Source: DATFMP01 sp035266845
GTDB taxonomy: Bacteria > SAR324 > JACQKK01
Direction: 5' to 3'
Length of the DNA stretch: 23,662 bases
Assembly (NCBI GenBank): GCA_035266845.1
Contig: DATFMP010000015.1
Span: 1 to 23,662 of the forward strand
Shown here: piece by piece, positions 12,308-19,740 of the stretch
How positions within the stretch are numbered: position 1 is the stretch's first letter
Layout: the number at the start of each line of letters is the position of its first letter
Translations under genes and position numbers: made by a program
Notes under the pieces: generated by a model
Told to the model about the DNA's origin: nothing
Seen by the model: only the letters and a program-made list of their open reading frames with translations
The model's database searches: none

Positions 12308-13612
12308 CTACAGGTGCCCCACGGCATAGCGGAAGGCCTCGATGGTCTGCTCCAGGTCCGCGTCGCTGTGAGCGGTGGAAACGAAGGCCGCCTCGTAGGG
12401 CGAGGGCGCCAGGTACACGCCGTGCTCCAGCATACCCCGGAAGAAGTGCGGGTACAGATCGCCCCGGGAGGCCAGCGCATCGGTATAGTTGCGCACCCGG
12501 GCATCGCCGAAGAAGAAGCCGAACATGCCGCCGAAACAGGTGGTCTGCAGGGCCACGCCGCCTTCGCCCGCGATCTGGGAGAAGGCATCGGTGAGGCGCT
12601 GGGTCTTGGCCGCCAGATCGGAATAGACGGACTCGTCCTCCAGCAGCTTTAGCGTCGCCAGCCCCGCGGCCATGGCCACGGGATTGCCGGAAAGCGTGCC
12701 GGCTTGGTACACGGGGCCCTCCGGGGCGATGTGGGCCATCACGTCCGCCCGGCCGCCGTAAGCGCCCACGGGGAAGCCCCCACCGATGACCTTGCCGAAG
12801 GTGGACAGGTCGGGCGGCACGTCGAAGAGCGACTGTGCCCCGCCCCGCGCGACGCGGAAACCGGTCATGACCTCGTCGCAGATGAGCAGCATGCCCTCGC
12901 GGTCGCACAGGTCGCGCAGGCCGCGCAGGAAGGGCAGCTCCGGCGCGATGACACCCATGTTGCCCGGGATGTACTCCAGGATCACCGCGGCGATCTCGCC
13001 CGGGTACTCCTCCACGAGCTGTATCACGGAATCCAGGTCGTTGAACTCGGCCACGAGGGTGGTGCCGGCGGAGGCCGCGGGCACGCCCTTGGAATCCGCC
13101 ACGCCCAGCGTGGTGGCGCCGGAGCCGGCCTTGACCAGCAGCGAATCCACGCTGCCGTGGTAGCAGCCGGCGAACTTGACCACGTAGTCGCGGCCGGTGA
13201 AGCCACGGGCCACACGCAGCGCGCCCTGGGTGGCCTCGTTGCCCGAGTTGACGAAGCGCAGGCGCTCCAGGGAGGGCACGAAGTCCTTCACCTGCTCCGC
13301 AAGTTGCACCTCCAGCTCGGTGGGGGCGCCGAAGGAGGTGCCATTGCGCAGCACGCGCTGCACGGCCTCCAGCACGGCCTCGTGGGCATGGCCCAGGATG
13401 AGCGGCCCCCAGGAACCCACGTAGTCGATGAATTCGTTGCCGTCCACGTCCACGATGCGCGAGCCGTGGCCTCGCTGGATGAACAGCGGCCCCATGCCCA
13501 CGGAGCGGAAGGCGCGCACGGGGCTGTTGACCCCGCCGACGATGGACTGCTGCGCGCGGGCGAACAGCTCGGTGGAGCGGGCTCCCGGCAGGTGGCTTGA
13601 CGGCTTGGTCAT
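12308..13612 (-). CDS. hemL: Glutamate-1-semialdehyde 2,1-aminomutase
   Basis: This 434-residue PLP enzyme converts glutamate-1-semialdehyde to 5-aminolevulinate in the C5 route to haem, in the cytosol. Length is normal for the family. Visible motifs are QQSIVGGVNSPVRAF near residue 21, the gating-loop region around GSGATTLG, ICDEVMTGFR (Asp246) and the PLP lysine in STFGKVIGGGFPVGAYGG (Lys274). Two usually invariant places differ: SGNEAT where SGTEAT is normal (residue 125), and LEYIPGNMGV where EPVAGNMG is usual. GGAG precedes the ATG. It lies between the porin and the atp group, all on the same strand. Confidence 0.92.
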   Translation of the reverse strand: MTKPSSHLPGARSTELFARAQQSIVGGVNSPVRAFRSVGMGPLFIQRGHGSRIVDVDGNEFIDYVGSWGPLILGHAHEAVLEAVQRVLRNGTSFGAPTELEVQLAEQVKDFVPSLERLRFVNSGNEATQGALRVARGFTGRDYVVKFAGCYHGSVDSLLVKAGSGATTLGVADSKGVPAASAGTTLVAEFNDLDSVIQLVEEYPGEIAAVILEYIPGNMGVIAPELPFLRGLRDLCDREGMLLICDEVMTGFRVARGGAQSLFDVPPDLSTFGKVIGGGFPVGAYGGRADVMAHIAPEGPVYQAGTLSGNPVAMAAGLATLKLLEDESVYSDLAAKTQRLTDAFSQIAGEGGVALQTTCFGGMFGFFFGDARVRNYTDALASRGDLYPHFFRGMLEHGVYLAPSPYEAAFVSTAHSDADLEQTIEAFRYAVGHL

Positions 13613-13673
13613 GTCGCAGGCTCCCTTTTGCTGCGGGTACGGTGAGGGTCGGCCGCGCCTGGGCGGCCGGCCG

Positions 13674-15275
13674 TCAGAACGAGTATACGAGGCGGGCGAT
13701 GGCCTGATAGAACGCCCGCTGGCTGGCCTGGGGGGTGGAGTAGTCGTTCGGACGGAACGCTCCGCCGGCCAGGATGGCGTTGGCCTCCACCTGCAGCTTG
13801 ATGGCCTTGTGGAAGTACCAGGTCAGCATGTTGTCCCACTCCACGCCGATCTTGCTCTGCAGCTTGCCGTCGCTATCGGGAATGGGGTTGTTCAGCGAGA
13901 GGGCGTAGACCCCTCCGGAATAGCCCAGCCGGCGCTTGTCCTTGTCCGCCCAGTCCAGGAACCAGCCCATCAGGCGGGTGTTGTTGATGGAGTGCCCCAG
14001 GCCGCTGCCCTTGTCCACGCTGGTGTTGGCGCCGTTGAACCACAGGCGCGTGCCCGCGTAGCTGCCGGGCGTGATCTCGTAATACCCGGCGAGGTCGCGG
14101 TTATAGCTGTTTTGAGCGTAGCCGTTGGTGGTATAGCCATCGGCTTGGTACCCGTCGCCCGTAGCGTTCATGATGCGAATGCCCGTGCGGCCGTGCTCGA
14201 ACCGGTAGCCGATCTCCGTCTGCAGCGCGGTGCCGCGCACCTGGCGCTTGGTAACCGGATCGCCGGAGGCGGTCAGATGCGTCGTGTTGTCATAGAGGTG
14301 ATAGGAGCGCTCGCCGCGGAAGGCCACCATGTCGAAGTTGACGAAGAACGGCCCACCCAGCCAGTCCACCCGGAAGCCGTAGTAGTCATTGTTGTGGGCG
14401 TTGTAGTACACGGCCTGGCTGCCCGTACCGGTATCCAGCAACTGCGAGGGATCCGGACCCCCGCCAGCGGCTGTGCCGATGGGGTCGGCCGGGTTGTAGC
14501 GTGCCGGACCCAGGTTGAGTCCCAGGGGTACGTTTCCCTCGGTGTAGCGCAGACGGAAGACCTCCACCTGCAACTTGTCGTGCACCCCCGCATCCTGGGT
14601 GTCGTAGGCATTGTACTGCAGCGCCCAGTGCGTGACGGCGTCGCTCTGGTTCTGGCCGATGAGGGCCACGCCGAAGGGCATGCACCACGTGCCCACCTGG
14701 CAGTCGAACGTGAAGGCGGGCACCAGCGCGTCGAAGAGCATGCCGCGGCGATCGCCCAGGGAGAGCTCCTGCTTGCCCATGATCAACCCGGAGCGCGGGT
14801 TGAAGTTGTAGCGCAGGTAGGCCTCGCGCACGTTAAGGCTGGTGGGCTGGCTGTCGTTGACGCGCCCGGTGGTGTCGGTGGTGGATGTGCGCAGGTCCGT
14901 GCTGGAGAAGCCCTGCTGGCCCATCTCCAGCGACAGGTGGATGTGCGCGTCCCGGTCGTAGACGGTGTCCAGGTTCAGCCGCAGATCCTGCCCGATGGTG
15001 GTGTTTCTGAGGTCGGCCGGCAGATCGGGCTGGTTGTTGTTGCGCACCTGGAGGGCGTAGTCCGCGCCCACCTCCAGTCCACGGAGCATGATCAGCTTCT
15101 GCTCCACCTCCGTGTAGTCGCCCCGCTCCAGCGGCTCGAAGTTGAGCTGCTGGGCGTGCAGTGGCCGGGGGGCCAGCGCGGCGGCCAGCACGAGGCCCAG
15201 CCCGCAGGCCAGGGCCAGCGGGGTCCGCAGCGGGTGTACGCGGGGGTGAATTCGTCCCTGAACCGGTGCACTCAT
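13674..15275 (-). CDS. Outer-membrane beta-barrel porin, alginate-export type
   Basis: This 533-residue protein has a signal peptide (hydrophobic core about residues 18-35, cleavage likely after PRPLHA) and a barrel body of alternating amphipathic strands. It ends in ARLVYSF with the terminal Phe of outer-membrane proteins. Sections such as NPRSGLIMGKQELSLGDRRGMLFDA and YYGFRVDWLGGPFFVNFDM recall the alginate_exp (AlgE-like) family. That family includes many porins with no link to alginate. I used ATG 15275 (GGAG 10 nt upstream) over an in-frame GTG at 15299. No alginate genes are nearby, so the substrate is unknown. Confidence 0.78.
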   Translation of the reverse strand: MSAPVQGRIHPRVHPLRTPLALACGLGLVLAAALAPRPLHAQQLNFEPLERGDYTEVEQKLIMLRGLEVGADYALQVRNNNQPDLPADLRNTTIGQDLRLNLDTVYDRDAHIHLSLEMGQQGFSSTDLRTSTTDTTGRVNDSQPTSLNVREAYLRYNFNPRSGLIMGKQELSLGDRRGMLFDALVPAFTFDCQVGTWCMPFGVALIGQNQSDAVTHWALQYNAYDTQDAGVHDKLQVEVFRLRYTEGNVPLGLNLGPARYNPADPIGTAAGGGPDPSQLLDTGTGSQAVYYNAHNNDYYGFRVDWLGGPFFVNFDMVAFRGERSYHLYDNTTHLTASGDPVTKRQVRGTALQTEIGYRFEHGRTGIRIMNATGDGYQADGYTTNGYAQNSYNRDLAGYYEITPGSYAGTRLWFNGANTSVDKGSGLGHSINNTRLMGWFLDWADKDKRRLGYSGGVYALSLNNPIPDSDGKLQSKIGVEWDNMLTWYFHKAIKLQVEANAILAGGAFRPNDYSTPQASQRAFYQAIARLVYSF

Positions 15276-15302
15276 GCTCGTCAGTCTCCACGGACGCACG
15301 CG

Positions 15303-16100
15303 CTAGGCGTGCTCGTAATCGGCGTCCCAAGGGTAGGTCAGTTTCCGAGAGCCGTCGGGGTTGAAGGTCAACTTGGGCAGGATGGCCGTCACCGCGCGGC
15401 GGTTCAATTCGCGCAAGGCTTCCTCCGTGGAGGCGAAGGCACCGAGCAACTCCAGGTTGCGCACCGTCGGGTCCATCAAGTGGATATCACCTTGGCGGCG
15501 CAGCGCGATAGCCTCCGCCGGTTGAAGCCAACGGTGGCGCAGCACCTCCTGCCCGTCGGTCACCACGTCTACCTCCCGCGGTGCCTGGATCAGGAAGAAG
15601 CGCGCCGAGAAGCGCTGGGGCACGGCCTCCGGCGTGATCCAGTGGGCGAAGTAGACGAGGCGGTGCGTGGCCAGGCGCAGACCGGCGCCGGCGACCCAGG
15701 CAGTGAAGTCCAGCTCGTTGGCGATCAGACGGTCGCGGGTCCGCGACAGCTCCTCGCGCGGAGGCAGGGGGGCGGCACCCTCGGGGCCTTCCGCCAGCAA
15801 CACCAAGGCTTCCTCGAAGGTCTCGCGGATGGCCGCGACGTAGTAGCCGATGGCTTCCGCCGGATCGTCCAGGTCGTTCAGGCTGGCCGCGGCCTGCTCC
15901 GGCGTGAGCCCTGAGGAGAGCCGCAGCGCGGCGGCGGAGCAATCTTGCGGCTCCACCATGCCGCCGGGGAACACATAGGCCCCCGCGCCGAAGCTGGAGG
16001 CGCCGTGCCGCTCCACCAGCAGCACCTCCGGGCCGCCGGAGCCCTGCGCCCGGTCGCGCATCAGCACGACCGTCGCCGCGGGCTTGGCCGGCGCCACCAT
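15303..16100 (-). CDS. NUDIX hydrolase, NUDT19-like with split Nudix box
   Basis: This 265-residue protein starts MVAPAKPAATVVLMRD. The Nudix box is split: YVFPGGMVEPQD (about residues 43-54) and RETFEEALVLL (about 92-102) are separated by some 40 residues. This is the architecture of NUDT19-type CoA-diphosphatases. The canonical glycine of the second half (REx2EExG) is Leu here. RLVYFAHWITPEAVPQRF and FFLIQAP follow, as in that subgroup. The likely role is hydrolysis of a nucleoside diphosphate derivative such as CoA or acyl-CoA, in the cytosol; substrate is not determinable. Its stop lies 27 bp upstream of the porin start. Confidence 0.8.
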   Translation of the reverse strand: MVAPAKPAATVVLMRDRAQGSGGPEVLLVERHGASSFGAGAYVFPGGMVEPQDCSAAALRLSSGLTPEQAAASLNDLDDPAEAIGYYVAAIRETFEEALVLLAEGPEGAAPLPPREELSRTRDRLIANELDFTAWVAGAGLRLATHRLVYFAHWITPEAVPQRFSARFFLIQAPREVDVVTDGQEVLRHRWLQPAEAIALRRQGDIHLMDPTVRNLELLGAFASTEEALRELNRRAVTAILPKLTFNPDGSRKLTYPWDADYEHA

Positions 16101-16163
16101 CAGCGCAGCGCTCCGGCCGGGCACACGACCCCCTGCGCGCCGGCGCGAGTGCCGGTGCGGCCG

Positions 16164-16185
16164 CGGGCGCGGGGGACCGCGCCCG
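16164..16185. terminator. GC-rich hairpin downstream of hpf
   Basis: CGGGCGCGG and CCGCGCCCG form a perfect 9-bp stem around a 4-base loop. It lies 28 bp beyond the hpf stop and about 64 bp before the NUDIX start on the minus strand. No T-tract follows, so termination is only a possibility. Confidence 0.3.
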
Positions 16186-16212
16186 GCGGTGCGGGGCAGC
16201 GGCACCAATGCA

Positions 16213-16533
16213 TCAGGTGTGGGCCTGCAACGACTTGTTCAACTTCACGCGGTAGTGCTCCAGCTCGCTCAGCATGGCCTCGAAGGACTTGTCCACGGCC
16301 ACGCGCAGTTCCGGCGCCGACTTGCTGGTGCGCAGGGTGTCCTTGAAGGCGTTGAGGACGAGGTGGCACTCGAACTCGTTCACCTTGTCCACCCGGTCCA
16401 GGCGGATCTCCAGGTTGGCCACGTCCGGGTGATAGCGCTTGAGGCGCTTCTCGATCTTCTCCACCTTGGTACCGATTGCTTTTTCCAGCGAATCCGGCAC
16501 GTGAACCGCGCCGTTGTGCAGCTCATACCGCAT
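16213..16533 (-). CDS. hpf: Ribosome hibernation promoting factor, short form
   Basis: This 106-residue protein matches the HPF/YfiA N-terminal domain: HNGAVHVPDSLEKAIGTKVEKIEKRLKRYHPDV, then RLDRVDKVNEFECHLVLNAF and a final AVDKSFEAMLSELEHYRVKL helix. Such proteins sit in the mRNA/tRNA channel of the 30S subunit and favour inactive 100S or stored 70S ribosomes in starvation. It lacks the C-terminal dimerisation domain of long HPFs. It is not beside rpoN, the frequent partner. GGAG lies upstream of the ATG. Confidence 0.78.
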   Translation of the reverse strand: MRYELHNGAVHVPDSLEKAIGTKVEKIEKRLKRYHPDVANLEIRLDRVDKVNEFECHLVLNAFKDTLRTSKSAPELRVAVDKSFEAMLSELEHYRVKLNKSLQAHT

Positions 16534-16650
16534 CAGGAAGGCTCCTCATTGAGTCCATGCCCCCGCCTGCCGGGCCGGGGCCACCCCGGTGCACACCTGC
16601 TCGCCGGAGCACTGCTTGTGCGGGATCAGGCGGATCCCAAGTCCATGGTA

Positions 16651-17754
16651 TCAGGTCGGAGCCGCCACCGGTATGGCCTGGGGCTGGCGGGCCAGCGCCT
16701 CCAGCACCCGGTCGCCCATCTGGCGGCAGCCCACGGCCGTTCTGCCGGGGGCCATGATGTCCACCGTGCGGGCCTGCGTGAGCACGTCCACGACGGCGGC
16801 CTGGATGCGCTCGTCCAGCTCCGGCCGGTCGAACGTGTAGCGGAACAGCATGCCCACGGAGAGGATGGCGGCGAGCGGATTGGCCTTGTCCTGACCGGCG
16901 ATGTCCGGCGCGGAGCCGTGCACCGGCTCGTACATGGCGTGCCCGCTGCCCAGGCTGGCCGAGGGCAGCATGCCGATGGAGCCCGTGATCATGGCCGCGG
17001 CATCGCTGAGAACGTCGCCGAACAGGTTGCCCGTGACGATGGTGTCGAACTGCTTGGGGGAGCGGATGAGCTGCATGGCCGCGTTGTCTACGTACATGTG
17101 CGTCAGCTCGATGCCGGGGTAGTCCGCCTTCACGCGCTCGGCCACGTCGCGCCAGAGCACGGAGACCTCCAGCACGTTGGCCTTGTCCACCGAGCACAGG
17201 CGCCCGCTGCGCTTGCCGGCGATCTCGAAGCCCATGCGCACGATGCGCTCGATCTCCGGCTCCGAGTACACCATCGTGTTCAGGCCGACGCGCTGGCCGG
17301 CGCCGCCGGTGATGCTGCGCGGCTGGCCGAAGTAGATGCCGCCCGTCAACTCGCGGATCACCATCACGTCGCAGCCTTCCACCACCTCCCGCTTGAGCGT
17401 GGAGGCCTCCACCAGATCGCCGAAGATCTGCGCCGGGCGCAGGTTCGCGAACAACCCCAGCTCCGAGCGGAGGCGCAGCAGGCCCTTTTCCGGCCGCAGG
17501 GCGAAGTCCAGCGTGTCCCACTTGGGGCCGCCCACGGCGCCCAGCAGCACGGCATCGGCCGCGCGGGCGCGCTCCAGCGACTCGTCCGGCAGGGGCGAGC
17601 CCGCCAGGTCGTAGGCGCTGCCGCCGATGGGCACTTCCTCGGTCTCCAGGTGCATCCCGGCCTGGGGGGCCATGGCCTGCAGGACGCGCAGGGCCTCGGC
17701 CGTCACCTCCGGGCCGATGCCGTCGCCGGGCATGATCGCCACGCGTTGGGTCAT
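16651..17754 (-). CDS. leuB: 3-isopropylmalate dehydrogenase
   Basis: This 367-residue NAD-dependent enzyme oxidises and decarboxylates 3-isopropylmalate in leucine synthesis. Length is standard. Motifs are PGDGIGPEV (residues 9-17), RSELGLFANLRP with Arg96 and Arg106, Arg134 and Tyr141 (RELTGGIYFG), Lys191 (SVDKANVLE), the Mg2+ aspartates Asp223, Asp247 and Asp251 (GNLFGDVLSDAAAM), and the NAD-binding EPVHGSAPDIAGQDKANP. The frame is complete and has no anomalies. It lies alone without leuCD in the window; neighbours are hpf and the metallo-hydrolase. Confidence 0.96.
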   Translation of the reverse strand: MTQRVAIMPGDGIGPEVTAEALRVLQAMAPQAGMHLETEEVPIGGSAYDLAGSPLPDESLERARAADAVLLGAVGGPKWDTLDFALRPEKGLLRLRSELGLFANLRPAQIFGDLVEASTLKREVVEGCDVMVIRELTGGIYFGQPRSITGGAGQRVGLNTMVYSEPEIERIVRMGFEIAGKRSGRLCSVDKANVLEVSVLWRDVAERVKADYPGIELTHMYVDNAAMQLIRSPKQFDTIVTGNLFGDVLSDAAAMITGSIGMLPSASLGSGHAMYEPVHGSAPDIAGQDKANPLAAILSVGMLFRYTFDRPELDERIQAAVVDVLTQARTVDIMAPGRTAVGCRQMGDRVLEALARQPQAIPVAAPT

Positions 17755-17839
17755 CTCGCTCGCTGCTCCTCAGCTCACTGCGGGTGAAGGGGTGAGTTCG
17801 CGCACTGCGAAGGGTTGGGGGGCGGTTCGCACACTTGTC

Positions 17840-18508
17840 TCAGTAGCCCATCGCACGCAGGAAGGTCTCCTTGTCCGGGAAGCGGAAGAAGGGGTTGCGG
17901 GCCTTCTCCGTGGCGATGTCCGTTTGGGTGGCATGCTCGGCGTAGTTGTGCCCGGGGAACACCAGGGTGGCGTCGTCCAGCTTCATCAGCTTCTGCGTGA
18001 GGCTGGTGTACATGTCCTCCGGATTGCTGCCGGGCAGGTCGGTGCGGCCGCAGGAGCCGATGAAGAGGGTATCGCCGGAGACCACGCGGTCCGAGAGCTT
18101 GAAGCACTGGGAGCCGGGCGTGTGGCCGGGGGTGTGGATGAAGTCGATGCGCACGCCGCCCAGCTCCAGCCGGGTGTGTTCGTCCGTCTTCACCAGCTCG
18201 CCCGCGGGCAGCTCCAGGTGCTCCGCCTCGGCCTTGTGCACGTAGAGCCTGGCCTTGCAGTGCTCCAGCAGCTCCACCACGCCTTCGATCTGGTGGCCCA
18301 TCAGGTGGCCGCCCACGTGATCGGCATGGGTGTGCGAGACCAGCGCCCCCACCACGGTCATCTCGTCCTCCGCGGCCACGCGCAGCAGGGCCTGCACGTC
18401 CCAGGCGGGGTCCACCAGCACCGCCTCGCGGGTGGTGGTGGAGCCGATCAGGTAGGCGAAGTTGGCCATGGGCCCGATCTGGATCTGTCGGAAGTACAGC
18501 TCGTCCAT
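17840..18508 (-). CDS. Metallo-beta-lactamase-fold hydrolase, ETHE1/glyoxalase II group
   Basis: This 222-residue protein has the full metal set of the fold: SHTHADHVGGH (His59, His61, Asp63, His64), TPGHTPGS (His129), SGDTLFIGSCGRTDLPG (Asp146) and PGHNYAEH (His187). The stretch from SGDTLF to DLPG and the size recall persulfide dioxygenases and glyoxalase II-like enzymes. The protein has no rhodanese domain. It would be cytosolic. Whether it acts on glutathione persulfide, hydroxyacyl-glutathione or another thioester cannot be told, but a glutathione S-transferase gene lies next door. Confidence 0.85.
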   Translation of the reverse strand: MDELYFRQIQIGPMANFAYLIGSTTTREAVLVDPAWDVQALLRVAAEDEMTVVGALVSHTHADHVGGHLMGHQIEGVVELLEHCKARLYVHKAEAEHLELPAGELVKTDEHTRLELGGVRIDFIHTPGHTPGSQCFKLSDRVVSGDTLFIGSCGRTDLPGSNPEDMYTSLTQKLMKLDDATLVFPGHNYAEHATQTDIATEKARNPFFRFPDKETFLRAMGY

Positions 18509-18727
18509 GGAGGCCTCCGGGGTCGCTCGTGCGCGGTGGGATACCGCCGGGCCACCGCACCGCGAGGCTCGCCGGTCCGCGGTGGGCGGGCGGCACGCCG
18601 GGGTGGCGGTGGCAAACCTAGTGAGCTTATGCGATTCGCACGCGGGAGGAAAGCCTGGGGCGCGCCCAAGGGCTGCGGCCGCGCCCGGGCCGGTGCGTGC
18701 CGCAGGCAGCAGGGCCGGCGGGCCGGC

Positions 18728-19363
18728 TCAGGTCATGGGGTTCATGATGTGCGTCTGGTAGCCCGGCCGGTCGGTGAGGCGTTGATACCAAGCCTCCAGG
18801 GCCTTCATGGGCGGGCGCTCGATCTGGAAGTTGAGCCAGCGGTAGACGGCGCAGCCCACGGGGATATCGCCCATGGAGAACGCCTTGCCCGCCACGAAGT
18901 CGTTGTGGGTCAGGCGCTCATCCAGCATGGCGAAGGCCCGGATGCAGCCCTGGCGCGCAGCCTCGATCTTCTCCGGGTCCTGCTTGGCGGGCTCGGTGCG
19001 GATGAGTTGCCAGAACAGCGGCGTGATCTCCGGATGCAAGGTGGTCTGCTGCCAGTCCATCCACTGCTCGGCCACCCAGCGCGCCGCGTCGTCCGCCGGC
19101 ATCAGCCCGGGGTGACCGTAGGTGTGGGCCAGGTAGCGCACGATCACGTTGGATTCCCACAGCGTGAAGCCCTTGTCCTCGATGGTGGGCACGCGCGCGT
19201 TGGGGTTCCTGGCCAGGTACTCCGGCTCCTGCGTGCCGCCGAAGGCCCCGCCCACGTCCACGCGGTCGAAAGGCAGGCCCAGTTCCTCGCAGGCCCAGAG
19301 CACCTTCATCACGTTGATGGAGTTCTTGCGGCCCCAGATCTTCAAAACGCCGTCGCTGCTCAT
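18728..19363 (-). CDS. Glutathione S-transferase family protein
   Basis: This 211-residue protein starts MSSDGVLKIWGRKNSINVMK. The N-terminal thioredoxin-fold domain (1-80) has Ser15 in the usual catalytic place (GRKNSINVMK), a cis-Pro segment NARVPTIED and FTLWESNVIVRYLAHTYG for glutathione binding. The C-terminal helical domain follows (WVAEQWMDWQQT, FAMLDERLTHNDFVAGKAFSMGDI). GGGAGG lies 8 nt before the ATG. It is 219 bp upstream of the metallo-hydrolase gene; the pair may handle glutathione conjugates, which is an inference. Confidence 0.85.
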   Translation of the reverse strand: MSSDGVLKIWGRKNSINVMKVLWACEELGLPFDRVDVGGAFGGTQEPEYLARNPNARVPTIEDKGFTLWESNVIVRYLAHTYGHPGLMPADDAARWVAEQWMDWQQTTLHPEITPLFWQLIRTEPAKQDPEKIEAARQGCIRAFAMLDERLTHNDFVAGKAFSMGDIPVGCAVYRWLNFQIERPPMKALEAWYQRLTDRPGYQTHIMNPMT

Positions 19364-19740
19364 GTGCACTGCCTCCCGATGGTGAGATGGGCCATGCGCC
19401 CCGGCGGGCGCCCGCTTTCCGCCACCCTCCCGCAAACCGCGGCACGAATGCAATGCGGGCACGCGCCGGCGGGATGGTCGCGGCTACCGGAAGTCGCGGC
19501 TGGGCTGGGGGGTCGGGCGGCCCCTCTCGCACGGGAGAGGGGCGCGGTGTGTCGGCACGCCCCGTTGCGCGCGGTGCTTCGCGGGTGAGGGCGCACGCCC
19601 GAAATCCCACCCCGTCACGCCTGCGGCGTGCCACCCCTCCCCGCAACGCGGAGCGGGGCGAGGGTCGCCTGCCGTGCAGGAATTCACGACTGGCTTCCCT
19701 CCTCCCGTGGGAGAAGGGGCTGGGGGATGAGGTGGCCCGG
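19364..19740. repeat. Intergenic gap with dispersed hairpin motifs
   Basis: I see no gene here. Three inverted-repeat modules of a type widespread in bacterial intergenic DNA are present: CCCCTCTC/GAGAGGGG at 19521-19542, CCCCGC/GCGGGG at 19639-19658, and a CTCCC/GGGAG block followed by GGGGCTGGGGGATGAGG near 19701-19732. They are unlike the composite hairpin family in the phage cassette. They lie between the WD40 gene stop and the GST start. Confidence 0.6.

Noticed and set aside
13428..15914. Plus-strand open frame of about 828 codons opposite the porin, hemL end and NUDIX gene
   Set aside because: The minus-strand genes have signal peptide, barrel and Nudix features. The plus frame has none.
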